DNA from: Alphaproteobacteria bacterium
Lineage (GTDB): Bacteria > Pseudomonadota > Alphaproteobacteria > Reyranellales > Reyranellaceae
Assembly (NCBI GenBank): GCA_019635875.1
Contig: JAHBYP010000007.1
Location: 62,001 to 126,000 of the forward strand
Length of the DNA stretch: 64,000 bases
Direction of reading: 5' to 3'
Below the pieces are notes generated by a model. The model had not been told where the DNA came from and did not search any database. It saw only the letters and a program-made list of their open reading frames with translations. Of the stretch, positions 34,824 through 43,560 are shown piece after piece (position 1 is the stretch's first letter; each line of letters opens with the position of its first letter). A program made the position numbers and the translations under genes.

Positions 34824-36527
34824 TCACCGCGCCTTCGGGCGCGTGCGGTCGGGCCAGAATCGCGTGCCCGCACGCGCCGGTCCGCCGCCCAGGCCGATCG
34901 GCACGCCGTCGGCGCGCCAGCAGGCGGCGCCCTGCATCGAGCCGTCGTCATCGAACTGGATGGCGTTCATGCCGCCGCCGATATGCGGCAATGGCAGCAT
35001 GTCGTGGCCGCGCCTGGTCAGCGCATCGCGCACCGTCTTCGGCACCTCGTTCTCGATCTCGACCGGCCCGCCCTGGCTCCACACGCGCGGCGCCTCGACC
35101 GCCTCCTGCAGCGACATGCCGTGATCGATCAGGTTGATCAGCGCCTGCATCGCCGAGCCGAAGATGCGCAAGCCGCCGGGCAGGCCCAGCGCGTAGCGCA
35201 GCCTTCCGTCCTGCAGCGCCATCAGCGGCGCCATCGACGAGGTCACCCGCTTGCCCGGCGCGATCGACAGCGTGTGGCCGGGATGCGGGTCGAACAGGTT
35301 CATGTAGTTGTTGGGGATGATGCCGGTGCCGGGCACGATGATGCGCGAGCCGAACAGATTGTTGATGGTCTGCGTCATCGCCGCGACGTTGCCCAGGGAA
35401 TCGGCGACGGTGAGATGCGTGGTGTTGGCGGATTCCGGCAGGGTCAGTCCGGTCTTCCAGGCCTGCGCGCGCTTGGCATCGATCATCGCCTGGCGCATGG
35501 CGGCGTAGCGCTTGGAGATCAGCTTCGCCACCGGCACCTTGACGAAGGCCGGGTCGGCGGTGGCGGCGTTGCGGTCGGCGAAGGCGATCTTCAGCACCTC
35601 GGCCAGCAGGTGCAGCGTATCGGGCGTGCCGAAGCCCAGCCGGCGCAGATCGTAGTGCTCGAGCATGTTGAGCATCTGGATCACGTGCACGCCGCCCGAG
35701 GTCGGCGGCGGCGGGCCGACGATCTCGAAGCCGCGATAGGTGCCGCGCACCGGCTTGCGCTCGATCACCGCGAAGCCGGTGAGGTCCTTCATCGCGATCA
35801 GGCCGCCCTTCCTGGCGAAGTGATCGACGATGACGCGGCCCAGCGCCCCGCCGTAGAACACGCCCGGCCCTTTCTTCGCGATGCCGCGCAAGGTCTCGGC
35901 GTAGTCGCCCTGCACCAGCCGGCTGCCCGCCTGAATCGGCCTGCCGCCCGGTTGATAGAGCTTCGAGATCTCGCGATCGCGCGCCATGTCGGCGGCGACG
36001 TCGGAGGCGCATTCCGTGAGATAGGCCGACGCCCTGAAGCCGCGCGAGGCATGGCGGATCGCCGGCTCCATCACGTCGGCCAGCGAGAAGGTGCCGAAGC
36101 GCTCGAGGATCTGGCACCACGCCTTGAGGTTGCCCGGCGCCGCCACCGACTTGACGCCGACGGCGTTCTCGCGGCCCACCGTCTCCATGTAGTCGGGCAT
36201 CCGGTCCGACACCGTCCGGTACATGTCGGGCCGCGCCGCCAGCGGCGCGGTGCTCATGCCGTCGATCACCGTGTGGCGGCCATTGGCGAAGCGCAGATGC
36301 GCCATGCCGCCGCCGAAGATGCCGACCATCATCGGCTCGACCACGGTGAGCGTGAACAGCGCGCCGATCGCGGCGTCGAAGGCGTTGCCGCCGGCCGACA
36401 GGATCTCCGCACCGGCGGCCGAGGCCAGCGGATGGTTGGTCACCACCATGCCCCTGGTGCCCATGGCCGGCCGTTTCTCGCACTGAAACGGCGTGCCGGC
36501 GCGCTTGCGCCAATCCGGACGCGGCAT
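34824..36527 (-). CDS. Gamma-glutamyltransferase family protein
   Basis: A 567-residue Ntn-hydrolase precursor of the gamma-glutamyltransferase family. The N-terminal part has GMVVTNHPLASAAGAEILSAGGNAFDAAI. The autocleavage nucleophile lies in ANTTHLTVADSLGNVAAMTQ, near residue 369. GKRVTSSMAPLMAL and the late GLPGGLRIFGSAMQALINL complete the fold. There is no obvious signal peptide at the chosen ATG 36527, whereas classical enzymes are periplasmic, so it may be cytoplasmic. It hydrolyses or transfers gamma-glutamyl groups (glutathione or related amides). It is divergent from the alcohol dehydrogenase gene. Confidence 0.9.
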   Translation of the reverse strand: MPRPDWRKRAGTPFQCEKRPAMGTRGMVVTNHPLASAAGAEILSAGGNAFDAAIGALFTLTVVEPMMVGIFGGGMAHLRFANGRHTVIDGMSTAPLAARPDMYRTVSDRMPDYMETVGRENAVGVKSVAAPGNLKAWCQILERFGTFSLADVMEPAIRHASRGFRASAYLTECASDVAADMARDREISKLYQPGGRPIQAGSRLVQGDYAETLRGIAKKGPGVFYGGALGRVIVDHFARKGGLIAMKDLTGFAVIERKPVRGTYRGFEIVGPPPPTSGGVHVIQMLNMLEHYDLRRLGFGTPDTLHLLAEVLKIAFADRNAATADPAFVKVPVAKLISKRYAAMRQAMIDAKRAQAWKTGLTLPESANTTHLTVADSLGNVAAMTQTINNLFGSRIIVPGTGIIPNNYMNLFDPHPGHTLSIAPGKRVTSSMAPLMALQDGRLRYALGLPGGLRIFGSAMQALINLIDHGMSLQEAVEAPRVWSQGGPVEIENEVPKTVRDALTRRGHDMLPLPHIGGGMNAIQFDDDGSMQGAACWRADGVPIGLGGGPARAGTRFWPDRTRPKAR

Positions 36528-36609
36528 ACGAAACGCTCCCCCCGAAATTGTCGACCGAGCATGGCAGTCGGCGCTAGCGTGAGGCAACGATCTGCAGGAG
36601 GGATCAGCC

Positions 36610-37689
36610 ATGCGCGCCGCCATCTTCCGCAACGGCGACATCGTCGCCGGCGAGCTGGCCGATCCAGTGCCCGGCGCCGGCCAGGTGCTGGTCAGGACGC
36701 TGGCCTGCGGCATCTGCGGCTCGGACCTGCACGCGGCCAAGCACGCGCATCGCATGATCGATGTCAGCCGGCGCATGACCGGCAAGCCGCGCTTCGACCT
36801 GGCGCGCGACGTCGTCTTCGGCCACGAGTTCGTCTGCGAGGTGATCGACCACGGCCCGCAGACGAGCAAGACCTTGAAGCCGGGCACGCGGGTGTGCTCG
36901 ATCCCGGTGATGCGCATCCCCGACGGCATCACCACCATCGGCTATTCCAACGATTTCGCCGGCGGCTACGGCGAGCGCATGGTGCTGACCGAGCCGTTCC
37001 TGCTGCCGGTGCCCAACGGGCTGTCGACCGAGCACGCCGCGTTGACCGAGCCGCTGGCGGTGGGCGTGCACGCCGTCGAGATGGCGCGCATCACCGGCGA
37101 GGAGGTGCCGCTGGTGATCGGCTGCGGCCCGGTCGGCCTCGCCGTGATCGCCGCGCTGAAGCTGAAGAAGATCGGCCCGATCGTGGCGGCCGACTATTCG
37201 CCGACGCGGCGCAGGCTGGCGCAGCTGATGGGCGCCGACATCGTCGTCGATCCGGCCAAGGGCTCGGCCTACGCGACCTGGACCGAGCACGCCGCGCTGC
37301 CGCCGGACGCGAAGCCGGCGGCGCCGATCATGGGCAGCCAGGTGCTGACCCGCCCGGCGCTGGTCTTCGAGTGCGTCGGCGTGCCCGGCGTGCTGCAGCA
37401 GATCTTCGAGGGCGTGCCGCGCGGCGCGCGCATCGTCGTGGTCGGCGTCTGCATGGAGCCCGACAGCACCGAGCCGCTGTTCGGCATCAGCAAGGAGCTC
37501 AACGTGCAGTACGTGCTGGGCTACACGCCCGAGGAGTTCGCCCGCTCGCTGCAGCTGATCGCCGAGGGCAAGGTCGATGTCGCGCCGCTGATCACCGGCA
37601 AGGTCGGCATCGACGGGGTGAAGGGCGCCTTCACCGAGCTCGCCAACCCTGAACGCCACACCAAGATCCTCGTCGAGCCGTGGCGATGA
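36610..37689 (+). CDS. Zinc-binding alcohol dehydrogenase family protein lacking the structural zinc site
   Basis: A 359-residue medium-chain dehydrogenase. The catalytic zinc ligands are visible as Cys in ACGICGSDLH and His-Glu in FGHEF, and the Rossmann motif is VIGCGPVGLAVIAALKL. The lobe that normally holds four cysteines for structural zinc is replaced by RIPDGITTIGYSNDFAGGYGE, which contains none. The substrate alcohol is unknown. GGAGGGA lies 5 nt upstream of ATG 36610. It is the only gene between the gamma-glutamyltransferase promoter and a PAL-A repeat. Confidence 0.88.
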   Translation: MRAAIFRNGDIVAGELADPVPGAGQVLVRTLACGICGSDLHAAKHAHRMIDVSRRMTGKPRFDLARDVVFGHEFVCEVIDHGPQTSKTLKPGTRVCSIPVMRIPDGITTIGYSNDFAGGYGERMVLTEPFLLPVPNGLSTEHAALTEPLAVGVHAVEMARITGEEVPLVIGCGPVGLAVIAALKLKKIGPIVAADYSPTRRRLAQLMGADIVVDPAKGSAYATWTEHAALPPDAKPAAPIMGSQVLTRPALVFECVGVPGVLQQIFEGVPRGARIVVVGVCMEPDSTEPLFGISKELNVQYVLGYTPEEFARSLQLIAEGKVDVAPLITGKVGIDGVKGAFTELANPERHTKILVEPWR

Positions 37690-37694
37690 TCTTG

Positions 37695-37816
37695 CCTTCC
37701 CCCGGAGGGGGAAGGTGCCCGAAGGGCGGAAGGGGGATGTCGAAACCGGACACGGGAGTCCGTCTTCGACATCCCCCTTCCGTCGCTCCGCGCCACCTTC
37801 CCCCTCCGGGGGAAGG
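37695..37816. repeat. PAL-A palindromic repeat
   Basis: A full copy. Left inner arm GATGTCGAAACCGGAC, right GTCCGTCTTCGACATC. It ends GGTAAGATG, 12 bp before the DCC gene start. Confidence 0.93.
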
Positions 37817-37828
37817 TAAGATGCGAGC

Positions 37829-38197
37829 ATGACCGCCAGGGTCTACTACAACAGCGCCTGCCCGGTGTGCCGCGCCGGGATCGAGGGGCAGCGCGCGCGC
37901 ATGGAAGCCTGCGGCGCCACCGATGTCGAGTGGATCGACGTGCACAGCAACCCCGAGCGCGTGGCCGAGGTCGGCGCCTCGCTCGAAGCCGTGCGCGAGC
38001 GGCTGAATGTGAAGGAGGATGATGGCTCGATCGGCATCGGCGTCGATGCCTTCGAGCGGCTGTGGTCGCGCACCAGGGGGCAGCGCTGGCTGGCGGCGCT
38101 GGCACGCCTGCCCGGCCTGCGCCAGCTCGGCCAGATCGCCTACAATGCCTTCGCGCGCCGTCTCTACCGGCGCAACCGGGCGAAGGGGCGATGGTGA
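37829..38197 (+). CDS. DCC-family thiol-disulfide oxidoreductase-like protein (DUF393)
   Basis: A 122-residue protein with the hallmark NSACPVCRAG (DxxCxxC-type, with Asn-Ser preceding), followed by the family pattern ECGATDVEWIDVHS-like region and GIGVDAFERLWSRTRGQRWL. DCC proteins resemble thioredoxin-fold proteins and have a proposed redox role. The two cysteines are in place. The first purine-rich sequence upstream is the end of the PAL-A repeat. The reading frame of the next, degraded gene overlaps its end by 7 bp. Confidence 0.85.
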   Translation: MTARVYYNSACPVCRAGIEGQRARMEACGATDVEWIDVHSNPERVAEVGASLEAVRERLNVKEDDGSIGIGVDAFERLWSRTRGQRWLAALARLPGLRQLGQIAYNAFARRLYRRNRAKGRW

Positions 38198-38346
38198 TCC
38201 ACGACAATGCCGAATCCGTGGTCGACGCGATCATCGCGCGCGTCGGCAGGAAGATCGTGCTCGCCCTGCCGCCCGCATCGCCAACGCGCTCTACGCCCGC
38301 GCGCGAGCGCCTCTCCGCCACGGCCCTGCGCGGGGCGCTGGAGTAG
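38191..38346 (+). pseudogene. Remnant of an acetyl-CoA hydrolase/transferase family gene
   Basis: The frame opening at 38191 reads MVIHDNAESVVDAIIARVGR then KIVLALP, which closely resembles the start of acetyl-CoA hydrolase/transferase family proteins (usually about 600 residues). The expected glycine-rich LGLGK is missing, and ANALYARAR, which should follow it, continues in another frame, which points to a deletion with frameshift. Only about 50 codons remain before a stop at 38346, followed by a truncated PAL-C. I take it as a decayed fragment. Confidence 0.6.
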
Positions 38347-38349
38347 TCT

Positions 38350-38370
38350 CTGTCATCCCGAGCGCAGCGA
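38350..38370. repeat. Truncated PAL-C (left arm only)
   Basis: CTGTCATCCCGAGCGCAGCG is present without the matching right arm. It marks the junction between the pseudogene remnant and the small membrane protein gene, as if a deletion ended inside the repeat. Confidence 0.85.
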
Positions 38371-38375
38371 TGTCC

Positions 38376-38537
38376 TCACTGCTGCTCGCGCACGACCTCG
38401 GGGTAGGGAAACACGACCTTGGCGCGGGCCGGGTTCGGCTGGGCAAGCTCTTGCGCGCTCTGGTGCAGGAGATAGGCGAGCGCCGCGGCGGCGGCGATGG
38501 TCGCGACGGCCAGTATGGCGATGAGCACCCGGGGCAT
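38376..38537 (-). CDS. Small single-pass membrane protein (53 residues)
   Basis: A minus-strand frame of 53 codons starts MPRVLIAILAVATIAAAAAL, a clean hydrophobic helix (residues about 4-24) with one N-terminal Arg. It continues with a polar tail of about 30 residues rich in Gln, Pro and Val, ending VVREQQ. It begins 18 bp after the stop of the tandem hydrolase on the same strand, so it could be the last gene of that operon. I recognise no family. The N-in/C-out orientation is inferred. The stop lies a few bases from a truncated repeat, so the original C-terminus may have been altered. Confidence 0.6.
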   Translation of the reverse strand: MPRVLIAILAVATIAAAAALAYLLHQSAQELAQPNPARAKVVFPYPEVVREQQ

Positions 38538-38555
38538 GGCCCGGGATATAGCAGA

Positions 38556-40334
38556 TTATTCGGCGGCCAGCCGTGACGTTGCCGTAACCGGCCGCGACGG
38601 CCGCGCCGGCAGCTCGGCGAGGAAGGCCGACAGGATCGCCGCGACCCGCTCCTGCAGCTCGCGCGGCGAGAGCAGGTGGTCGGCGCTCTCGAGGATCTGC
38701 GTGCGCACCGTGGGCATGGCCGCGAGCGCGCGGCCGCCCGCGCCGAGATGCTGGTCGCGCTCGGCCAGCCCGTCGTCGCCGGCGCTGTAGAGCAGCAGGG
38801 TGCGCGTGCCGCGCGCGTCGATGGCGCGGAACCAGCCCTCGACCGGGCTCGCCGGCGCCTGGGCGCCGAACAGGCGGCCGCCGACCCTGGCCACCTTGTC
38901 GCGCGCGACGCGGCCGGCGCGGTTGAGCAGGGCGCGCGCCAGCTCGCGGTCGCGCTTCTCGCCACGCATCAGGCGGTGCCAGGTCTTCGGCTGGCGGATC
39001 GCGCGCCAGACATCGGCCAGGATCTCGCGGCCGCTGCGCCGGCGGGCGCGGATCACGGTTTCCAGCGTGTCGTTCTCGCCCCAGATGAAGACCTGCAGAT
39101 TCATCAGCACCTGGGCGGCGATGCGCTGGTCGAGCACGGTCGAATGGAAGGCGAGATGCGCGCCCGAGCAATGGCCGACCACGACGGGATTGCGATGGCC
39201 GCGCGCCCCGAGCATCGCGATCGCGGCGCCGACATCGGCGCAGGCTTCCGTCGAATAGATCACGCCCTCCGGCCGGTCCGGCATGGCCTCGCTGTCGCCC
39301 AGTCCGGCCGAGTCGAAGCGCAGCGAGGCGATGCCCTCGGCCGCCAGCCTGCGCGCCATGTTCACCGCCATGCGGCCGAAGCCGATGTGATGGTGATGCC
39401 CGGTGTTGAGGAACAGCACGGTGGGCACGAAGCCGTCGGGCCGAGGTGCGTCGGGCCGGCACAGCACGCCGAACAGCCGCTCGGCATCGCCGAAGCGCAC
39501 GGCCTCCTCGCTGCAGCCCTCGAGCGTCAGGCGCGCCGCCGACTGCGGAACCACCGCGCGCTCGGTCGTCGCCGCACCCTCGGCGAGCCACTGGGTGAGG
39601 CGCGCGAAGACGGCGTGCGGCAGGCGCTGGCCGTAGCACACCTCGTCCATCAGCTCGCTGAAGCCGTCGAAGGTGAGCTCGCTGACCTCGGCGTCGAGCT
39701 CGCGCAGGCGCGCGGCCAGCTTCTTCTCCGGCGGCGCGTCGGGCCGGTGCAGCAGCATCACGCGCTTCGCTGGCCGGCGCGCCAGCTTCAAGAGGCCCAG
39801 CCCCTTGAGGTCGGCGACGGTCGCGGACGACAGCAGGAAGCCGGTGGCCTGCAGCGCATCGGCATCGGTCGGCGGCGGCGAGCCCTCGGGCGAAGGCGTG
39901 AACATGGTCGAGAAGGCCTGCAGCTCGCGCACATAGACGCGGCCCGAGACCGGCGGCGCCATCAGCGCCAGCGCCTCGACATCGCCCAGCTCCTCGGCGG
40001 CGATGGCGCCCAGCAGCGCGCCGATTCGCAGGCCGACGACGGCGATCTCCTCGACGCCCGCCTCCCGGCGCAGGTAGCGCGTAGCGGCGTGGATCGAATC
40101 GAGCCAGGCGCGCACCCGCGCCGGATCGCACTCGTCGCCGGCGGAGTCGCCGGTGCCGGGATAGTCGAAGCGCAGGGTGGGCAGGCCGGCGGCGGCGAAG
40201 CGCTCGGCCAGGCCGCGCATCGGTCGATGCGTGCACAGCTCCTCGTAGCCCTGCGCCGCGCAGACGATCACCCCGCGCCTGCCGGCGGCGGGATGCAGCC
40301 AGCCGGCGCAGCCCTCGAACACGACCGGAATCAT
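38556..40334 (-). CDS. Tandem alpha/beta hydrolase, similar to exosortase-associated hydrolases
   Basis: A 592-residue protein with two alpha/beta hydrolase domains. Domain 1 (about 1-270) has LPTLRFDYPGTGDSAGDE and the elbow VVGLRIGALLG. Domain 2 (about 290-580) has FLNTGHHHHIGFGRMAVNMA, LRFDSAGLGDSEAM and the elbow VVGHCSGAHLAF. The nucleophile position is Arg in domain 1 and Cys in domain 2, so neither has the usual Ser. This matches the two hydrolase types linked to exosortase/polysaccharide loci, here fused, although no exosortase is in the window. Its start overlaps the GH2 stop by 4 bp (ATGA). A role in glycan or acyl-glycan processing is inferred. Confidence 0.8.
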   Translation of the reverse strand: MIPVVFEGCAGWLHPAAGRRGVIVCAAQGYEELCTHRPMRGLAERFAAAGLPTLRFDYPGTGDSAGDECDPARVRAWLDSIHAATRYLRREAGVEEIAVVGLRIGALLGAIAAEELGDVEALALMAPPVSGRVYVRELQAFSTMFTPSPEGSPPPTDADALQATGFLLSSATVADLKGLGLLKLARRPAKRVMLLHRPDAPPEKKLAARLRELDAEVSELTFDGFSELMDEVCYGQRLPHAVFARLTQWLAEGAATTERAVVPQSAARLTLEGCSEEAVRFGDAERLFGVLCRPDAPRPDGFVPTVLFLNTGHHHHIGFGRMAVNMARRLAAEGIASLRFDSAGLGDSEAMPDRPEGVIYSTEACADVGAAIAMLGARGHRNPVVVGHCSGAHLAFHSTVLDQRIAAQVLMNLQVFIWGENDTLETVIRARRRSGREILADVWRAIRQPKTWHRLMRGEKRDRELARALLNRAGRVARDKVARVGGRLFGAQAPASPVEGWFRAIDARGTRTLLLYSAGDDGLAERDQHLGAGGRALAAMPTVRTQILESADHLLSPRELQERVAAILSAFLAELPARPSRPVTATSRLAAE

Positions 40335-42832
40335 GGCTTCCCCCTGAACCGCAGCGGCGCCAGCCCGTTGAGCGCGTGGATTTCCCCGTCGGGCAACTCG
40401 CCCGGCTCCCCGCGCGGCTGCAGCCGCACCAGCCGCTCCTCGCCCGGCGCGAGATGGAACCACTCGTCGCGGGCGCGAAACCCAGCATCCTCGAAGTGCA
40501 CGCCGCGCGCCAGTCGGCGCGTGCTCAGCCGCACGGCCCAGCCGGCATCGTCGCGCTCGAGCTCCGCCCGCATTCCCAGGTCGACCCGGCCGGGTAGCCC
40601 CTCGATCGGGAAGTGGAAGGCCTGCGCGAGCGTGGCACCGCTCGCGCGGTCGCTGAGCGTCGCCACGGTGGCGTCGTGCTGCGGCGCGCCGAAGCGATAG
40701 GCGTAGGTGACGTCGAAGAAATTCTGCAGCAGCTCGGCGCTTGTCAGCTCGAGGCTGGAGCGCGGTGCGAGGCTGAGCTCGCGGCCGGCGCGCGCGACCA
40801 CGGTCGTGCCGTCGCGCAGGCAGGCGAAGGACAGCGTCGCGTCGATGCTCGCGGCGGTCTCGTTGAGCACGTGGATGGCCAGCCCGTTGACACCTTCGTC
40901 GGTGAGATTGACCTGCACCGGGCGGAAGGCGCGCTTGAGCGCGTGCCAGCACGGCTTGGGTGCGCCGGCGGAATCGATCACGCCCCAGCCGGCGCCGGGC
41001 CGCAGATCCTGCAGCATCCAGACCAGGCCGCCGGCGCAGCTCGAGCGGCCGCGCCGCCATTCGGCGTAGACCGCCTCCATCACCTCGCCGCTGATCGCCT
41101 GCGACAGTCGCAGGTAGAGATCGGGATCCCCATAGCGCAGCCGCGAAGGCTCGACGTGATAGAGCGTGCGCATGTAGTGCTCGCGCACGTCCTCGAAATC
41201 CCAGCCGACGCCCTGGTCGCGCGGCACGGCCGACTTCCAGCGCGGATGGTGGCCGACAGCGGCGATCTGCTCGCCCATCAGCGCCGCCACGTTGGCGCGC
41301 TCCGGCACGTTGGCGAAGGCCAGGCACTCGGCGGCGAAGCGCACATTGGCGCGCCGCGCGTCGTCGAGCGGGCGCAGATAGGCGCTGACGCCGTAGTAGT
41401 GCGAGACGCCTTCGCTGGCGACGAAGGGCAGGGCGCCACCGGTCGGCGCGTTGCGCACGAAGGGCACGTCGGGCCGGCGCTGCGCCACGGCGCGCGGCAG
41501 CACGTCGGTGAAGATCAGGTTGTCCCACGAGCCTTTCGCCAGGCCGAGCATCGCCGCCTGCTGCTCGACCTCGCTGCCGCCGCACAGCACGGTGAGCGAC
41601 GGATTGGCCTGGGTGCGGTCGAGCAGCTGCGCGGCCTCGCGCTCGACAGTGTCGAGGAAGGCGGGATCGCTCGCCGGATAGTCGAAATTGGCGAACATGA
41701 AATCCTGCCAGACCATCAGGCCCAGCTCGTCGCACAGCGCGAAGAAGGCGTCGCTCTCGTAGAGCATGGTGCCGCCGACGCGGATCATGTTCATGCCGGC
41801 GTCGCGCGCGGTGCGCAGCCACGGCTCGTAGGCGGCACGGTCGCCCGGCAGCGAGACGATGTCGGCGCTGCTCCACGCAGCACCACGGCAGAACACGCGC
41901 TCGCCGTTGATCCGCAGCGCAAAGCCCTTGCCGTCGGCGCCGCGATCGACCTCGACCGTGCGAAAGCCGACCTGGCCGAGATCGAGCGCGATGGTGCCGA
42001 TCTTGAGATGCGCGTCGTGCAGCGCGGGCGTGCCGTGCGTATGCGGCCACCACAGCGCGACGTCGGGAATGCGCAGCGCGCCCTGCAGCTTGCCGTCGTG
42101 CCAGGTCAGCGCCGCGCGCCAGTCGCCGACCTCGAGCAACGCGGCGGGATGCGTGCCGTCCGTCCAGTCGGCGGCGATGCTGACGCTGACGACGCCGTCG
42201 CCGCCCTCGACGCGGGTGCGCAGATCGACATTGCGCAGGCTGAGCGGGCAGGCGCGCTCGACCAGCTCGATCGGGCGATAGGGGCCGACCGCATGCACCG
42301 GCGGGCACCAGCCGGCCATGTGGCCCAGCAGCGTGGTGCGGCAGAAGCGCAGATTGGCCGGCTCGGCGAGCCGCGTGCGCCAGCGGCCGCGGCCTTTCTT
42401 CGCCGCCAGCAGGGGATGAAGCGCGCGGAAGGCGAGGCAGAGCTCGTTGTCGCCGCGCAGGCTGACATCGATGGCATGTTCGACGAACATGCTGTCGCTG
42501 CCCAGCAGGCGCTCGCCGTTGAGCCACACCTCGGCGATGGTGGCGAGGCCGCCCAGGCGCAACGTGCGCGGGCCGTCGCCCTCGAAGCGCAGGCGGTACC
42601 AGACATCGCGATCGTGCAGCGGGGTGGGCGCGTCGAGCGACCAGCGTCCGGCGTCGCGCAGCGCCTGCGCGGCGGTGCCGGGCACGGGTGCGGCGATCCA
42701 GCCGGCGGTCGAGCCGAGGCAGGCCGGCGTGGCGATGGCGCCCGGCGCCGTCGTCGCCAGGGACCAGCCCTCGCCGAGCGCGCGCACGCGCTCGCCTGCG
42801 TTGGAGTGCACGCGCGCCATCGCCGCGCTCAC
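40331..42832 (-). CDS. Glycoside hydrolase family 2 protein (beta-mannosidase-like)
   Basis: An 833-residue GH2-type enzyme. The N-terminal jelly-roll has WYRLRFEGDGPRTLRLGG and ATIAEVWLNGERLLGSDSMF. The TIM-barrel has GMNMIRVGGTMLYESDAFF, LCDELGLMVWQDFMFANFDY and TVLCGGSEVEQQA, where the Glu matches the acid/base Glu of GH2 mannosidases. There is no secretion signal, so it likely acts on imported or cytoplasmic glycosides. The start is GTG 42832 with GAAGG about 5 nt upstream; ATG 42820 is an alternative. It overlaps the tandem hydrolase by 4 bp and heads an operon with it and the small membrane protein. Confidence 0.85.
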   Translation of the reverse strand: MSAAMARVHSNAGERVRALGEGWSLATTAPGAIATPACLGSTAGWIAAPVPGTAAQALRDAGRWSLDAPTPLHDRDVWYRLRFEGDGPRTLRLGGLATIAEVWLNGERLLGSDSMFVEHAIDVSLRGDNELCLAFRALHPLLAAKKGRGRWRTRLAEPANLRFCRTTLLGHMAGWCPPVHAVGPYRPIELVERACPLSLRNVDLRTRVEGGDGVVSVSIAADWTDGTHPAALLEVGDWRAALTWHDGKLQGALRIPDVALWWPHTHGTPALHDAHLKIGTIALDLGQVGFRTVEVDRGADGKGFALRINGERVFCRGAAWSSADIVSLPGDRAAYEPWLRTARDAGMNMIRVGGTMLYESDAFFALCDELGLMVWQDFMFANFDYPASDPAFLDTVEREAAQLLDRTQANPSLTVLCGGSEVEQQAAMLGLAKGSWDNLIFTDVLPRAVAQRRPDVPFVRNAPTGGALPFVASEGVSHYYGVSAYLRPLDDARRANVRFAAECLAFANVPERANVAALMGEQIAAVGHHPRWKSAVPRDQGVGWDFEDVREHYMRTLYHVEPSRLRYGDPDLYLRLSQAISGEVMEAVYAEWRRGRSSCAGGLVWMLQDLRPGAGWGVIDSAGAPKPCWHALKRAFRPVQVNLTDEGVNGLAIHVLNETAASIDATLSFACLRDGTTVVARAGRELSLAPRSSLELTSAELLQNFFDVTYAYRFGAPQHDATVATLSDRASGATLAQAFHFPIEGLPGRVDLGMRAELERDDAGWAVRLSTRRLARGVHFEDAGFRARDEWFHLAPGEERLVRLQPRGEPGELPDGEIHALNGLAPLRFRGKP

Positions 42833-43560
42833 CCGGCCTTCGCTGTGATCGTCTCACACCACCACGGCATTCCGCTCTCCGTGGAGGCCAAGGCTTCTCA
42901 GACGGCGTCGCTGTCCCGCCACGACAAACGGAGCCCGCCACGGGTCGCCCCGTGTCCGATCGTTCGCTCCCGTTCAGGCGTGGCCGGAAACCTGGTCGAT
43001 CACGGCGCCCAACGCGCGCGATCGCCCTCCACCATCATCGATCCTTCCCCCGTGCCTAAAACCATTCATGCTCGCCCGGTCCTCCACCCCCGTGGATCAC
43101 CGCGCGCTTATTTGCCTTCGCCGTGAACCATCCGGGCCTCTATTCATGGAGAGCCTAGATGTCGATGTTCACGCGAACGCTGAACAAGAGGTACGTTGAG
43201 TCCTATCGTGAGTCAAATTGCCGAATCAGCGGCTTTGCGCGTCGTCTTGCGAGGCGCAGCGAACTGCAAATGACTGGCGGCGGGCAAAACAACTCCCTGA
43301 TTCACCGATGCGATTCCGGCCCCGTCGGATCGCGGCGTCGCGCCTCGGCACGTAGCGCGATCCCGCTGCGATCGCGGCAGGTCCGCCGATCGAGGCGCAT
43401 GTCCGCGCTGACCCGCACTTTAAGTCCTTACGGTAAAGGTCTTTGATTTCTCGGGATAAAATCGGTGCCCTTCGACCACTTGTGACATGTGCTCTGAAAT
43501 CACGATGACGCACTCGATGGGGTGCCCTGCGTCAACCGGCCACACACCAGGAATAGTAGG
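42833..43560. other. 728-bp intergenic gap of lower GC content
   Basis: No convincing gene is present. Composition is visibly more AT-rich than the flanks (for example around 43150-43300 and 43430-43520). It should include the promoter of the GH2 operon on the minus strand. A 95-codon plus-strand frame at 43159-43446 lacks a ribosome site and reads as Arg/Ser-rich noise. No PAL element is found here, which is unusual for so long a gap in this window. Confidence 0.6.

Noticed and set aside
43159..43446. A 95-codon plus-strand frame in the intergenic gap
   Set aside because: No ribosome site, an Arg/Ser-rich sequence with no family resemblance, and an equally long frame on the opposite strand.
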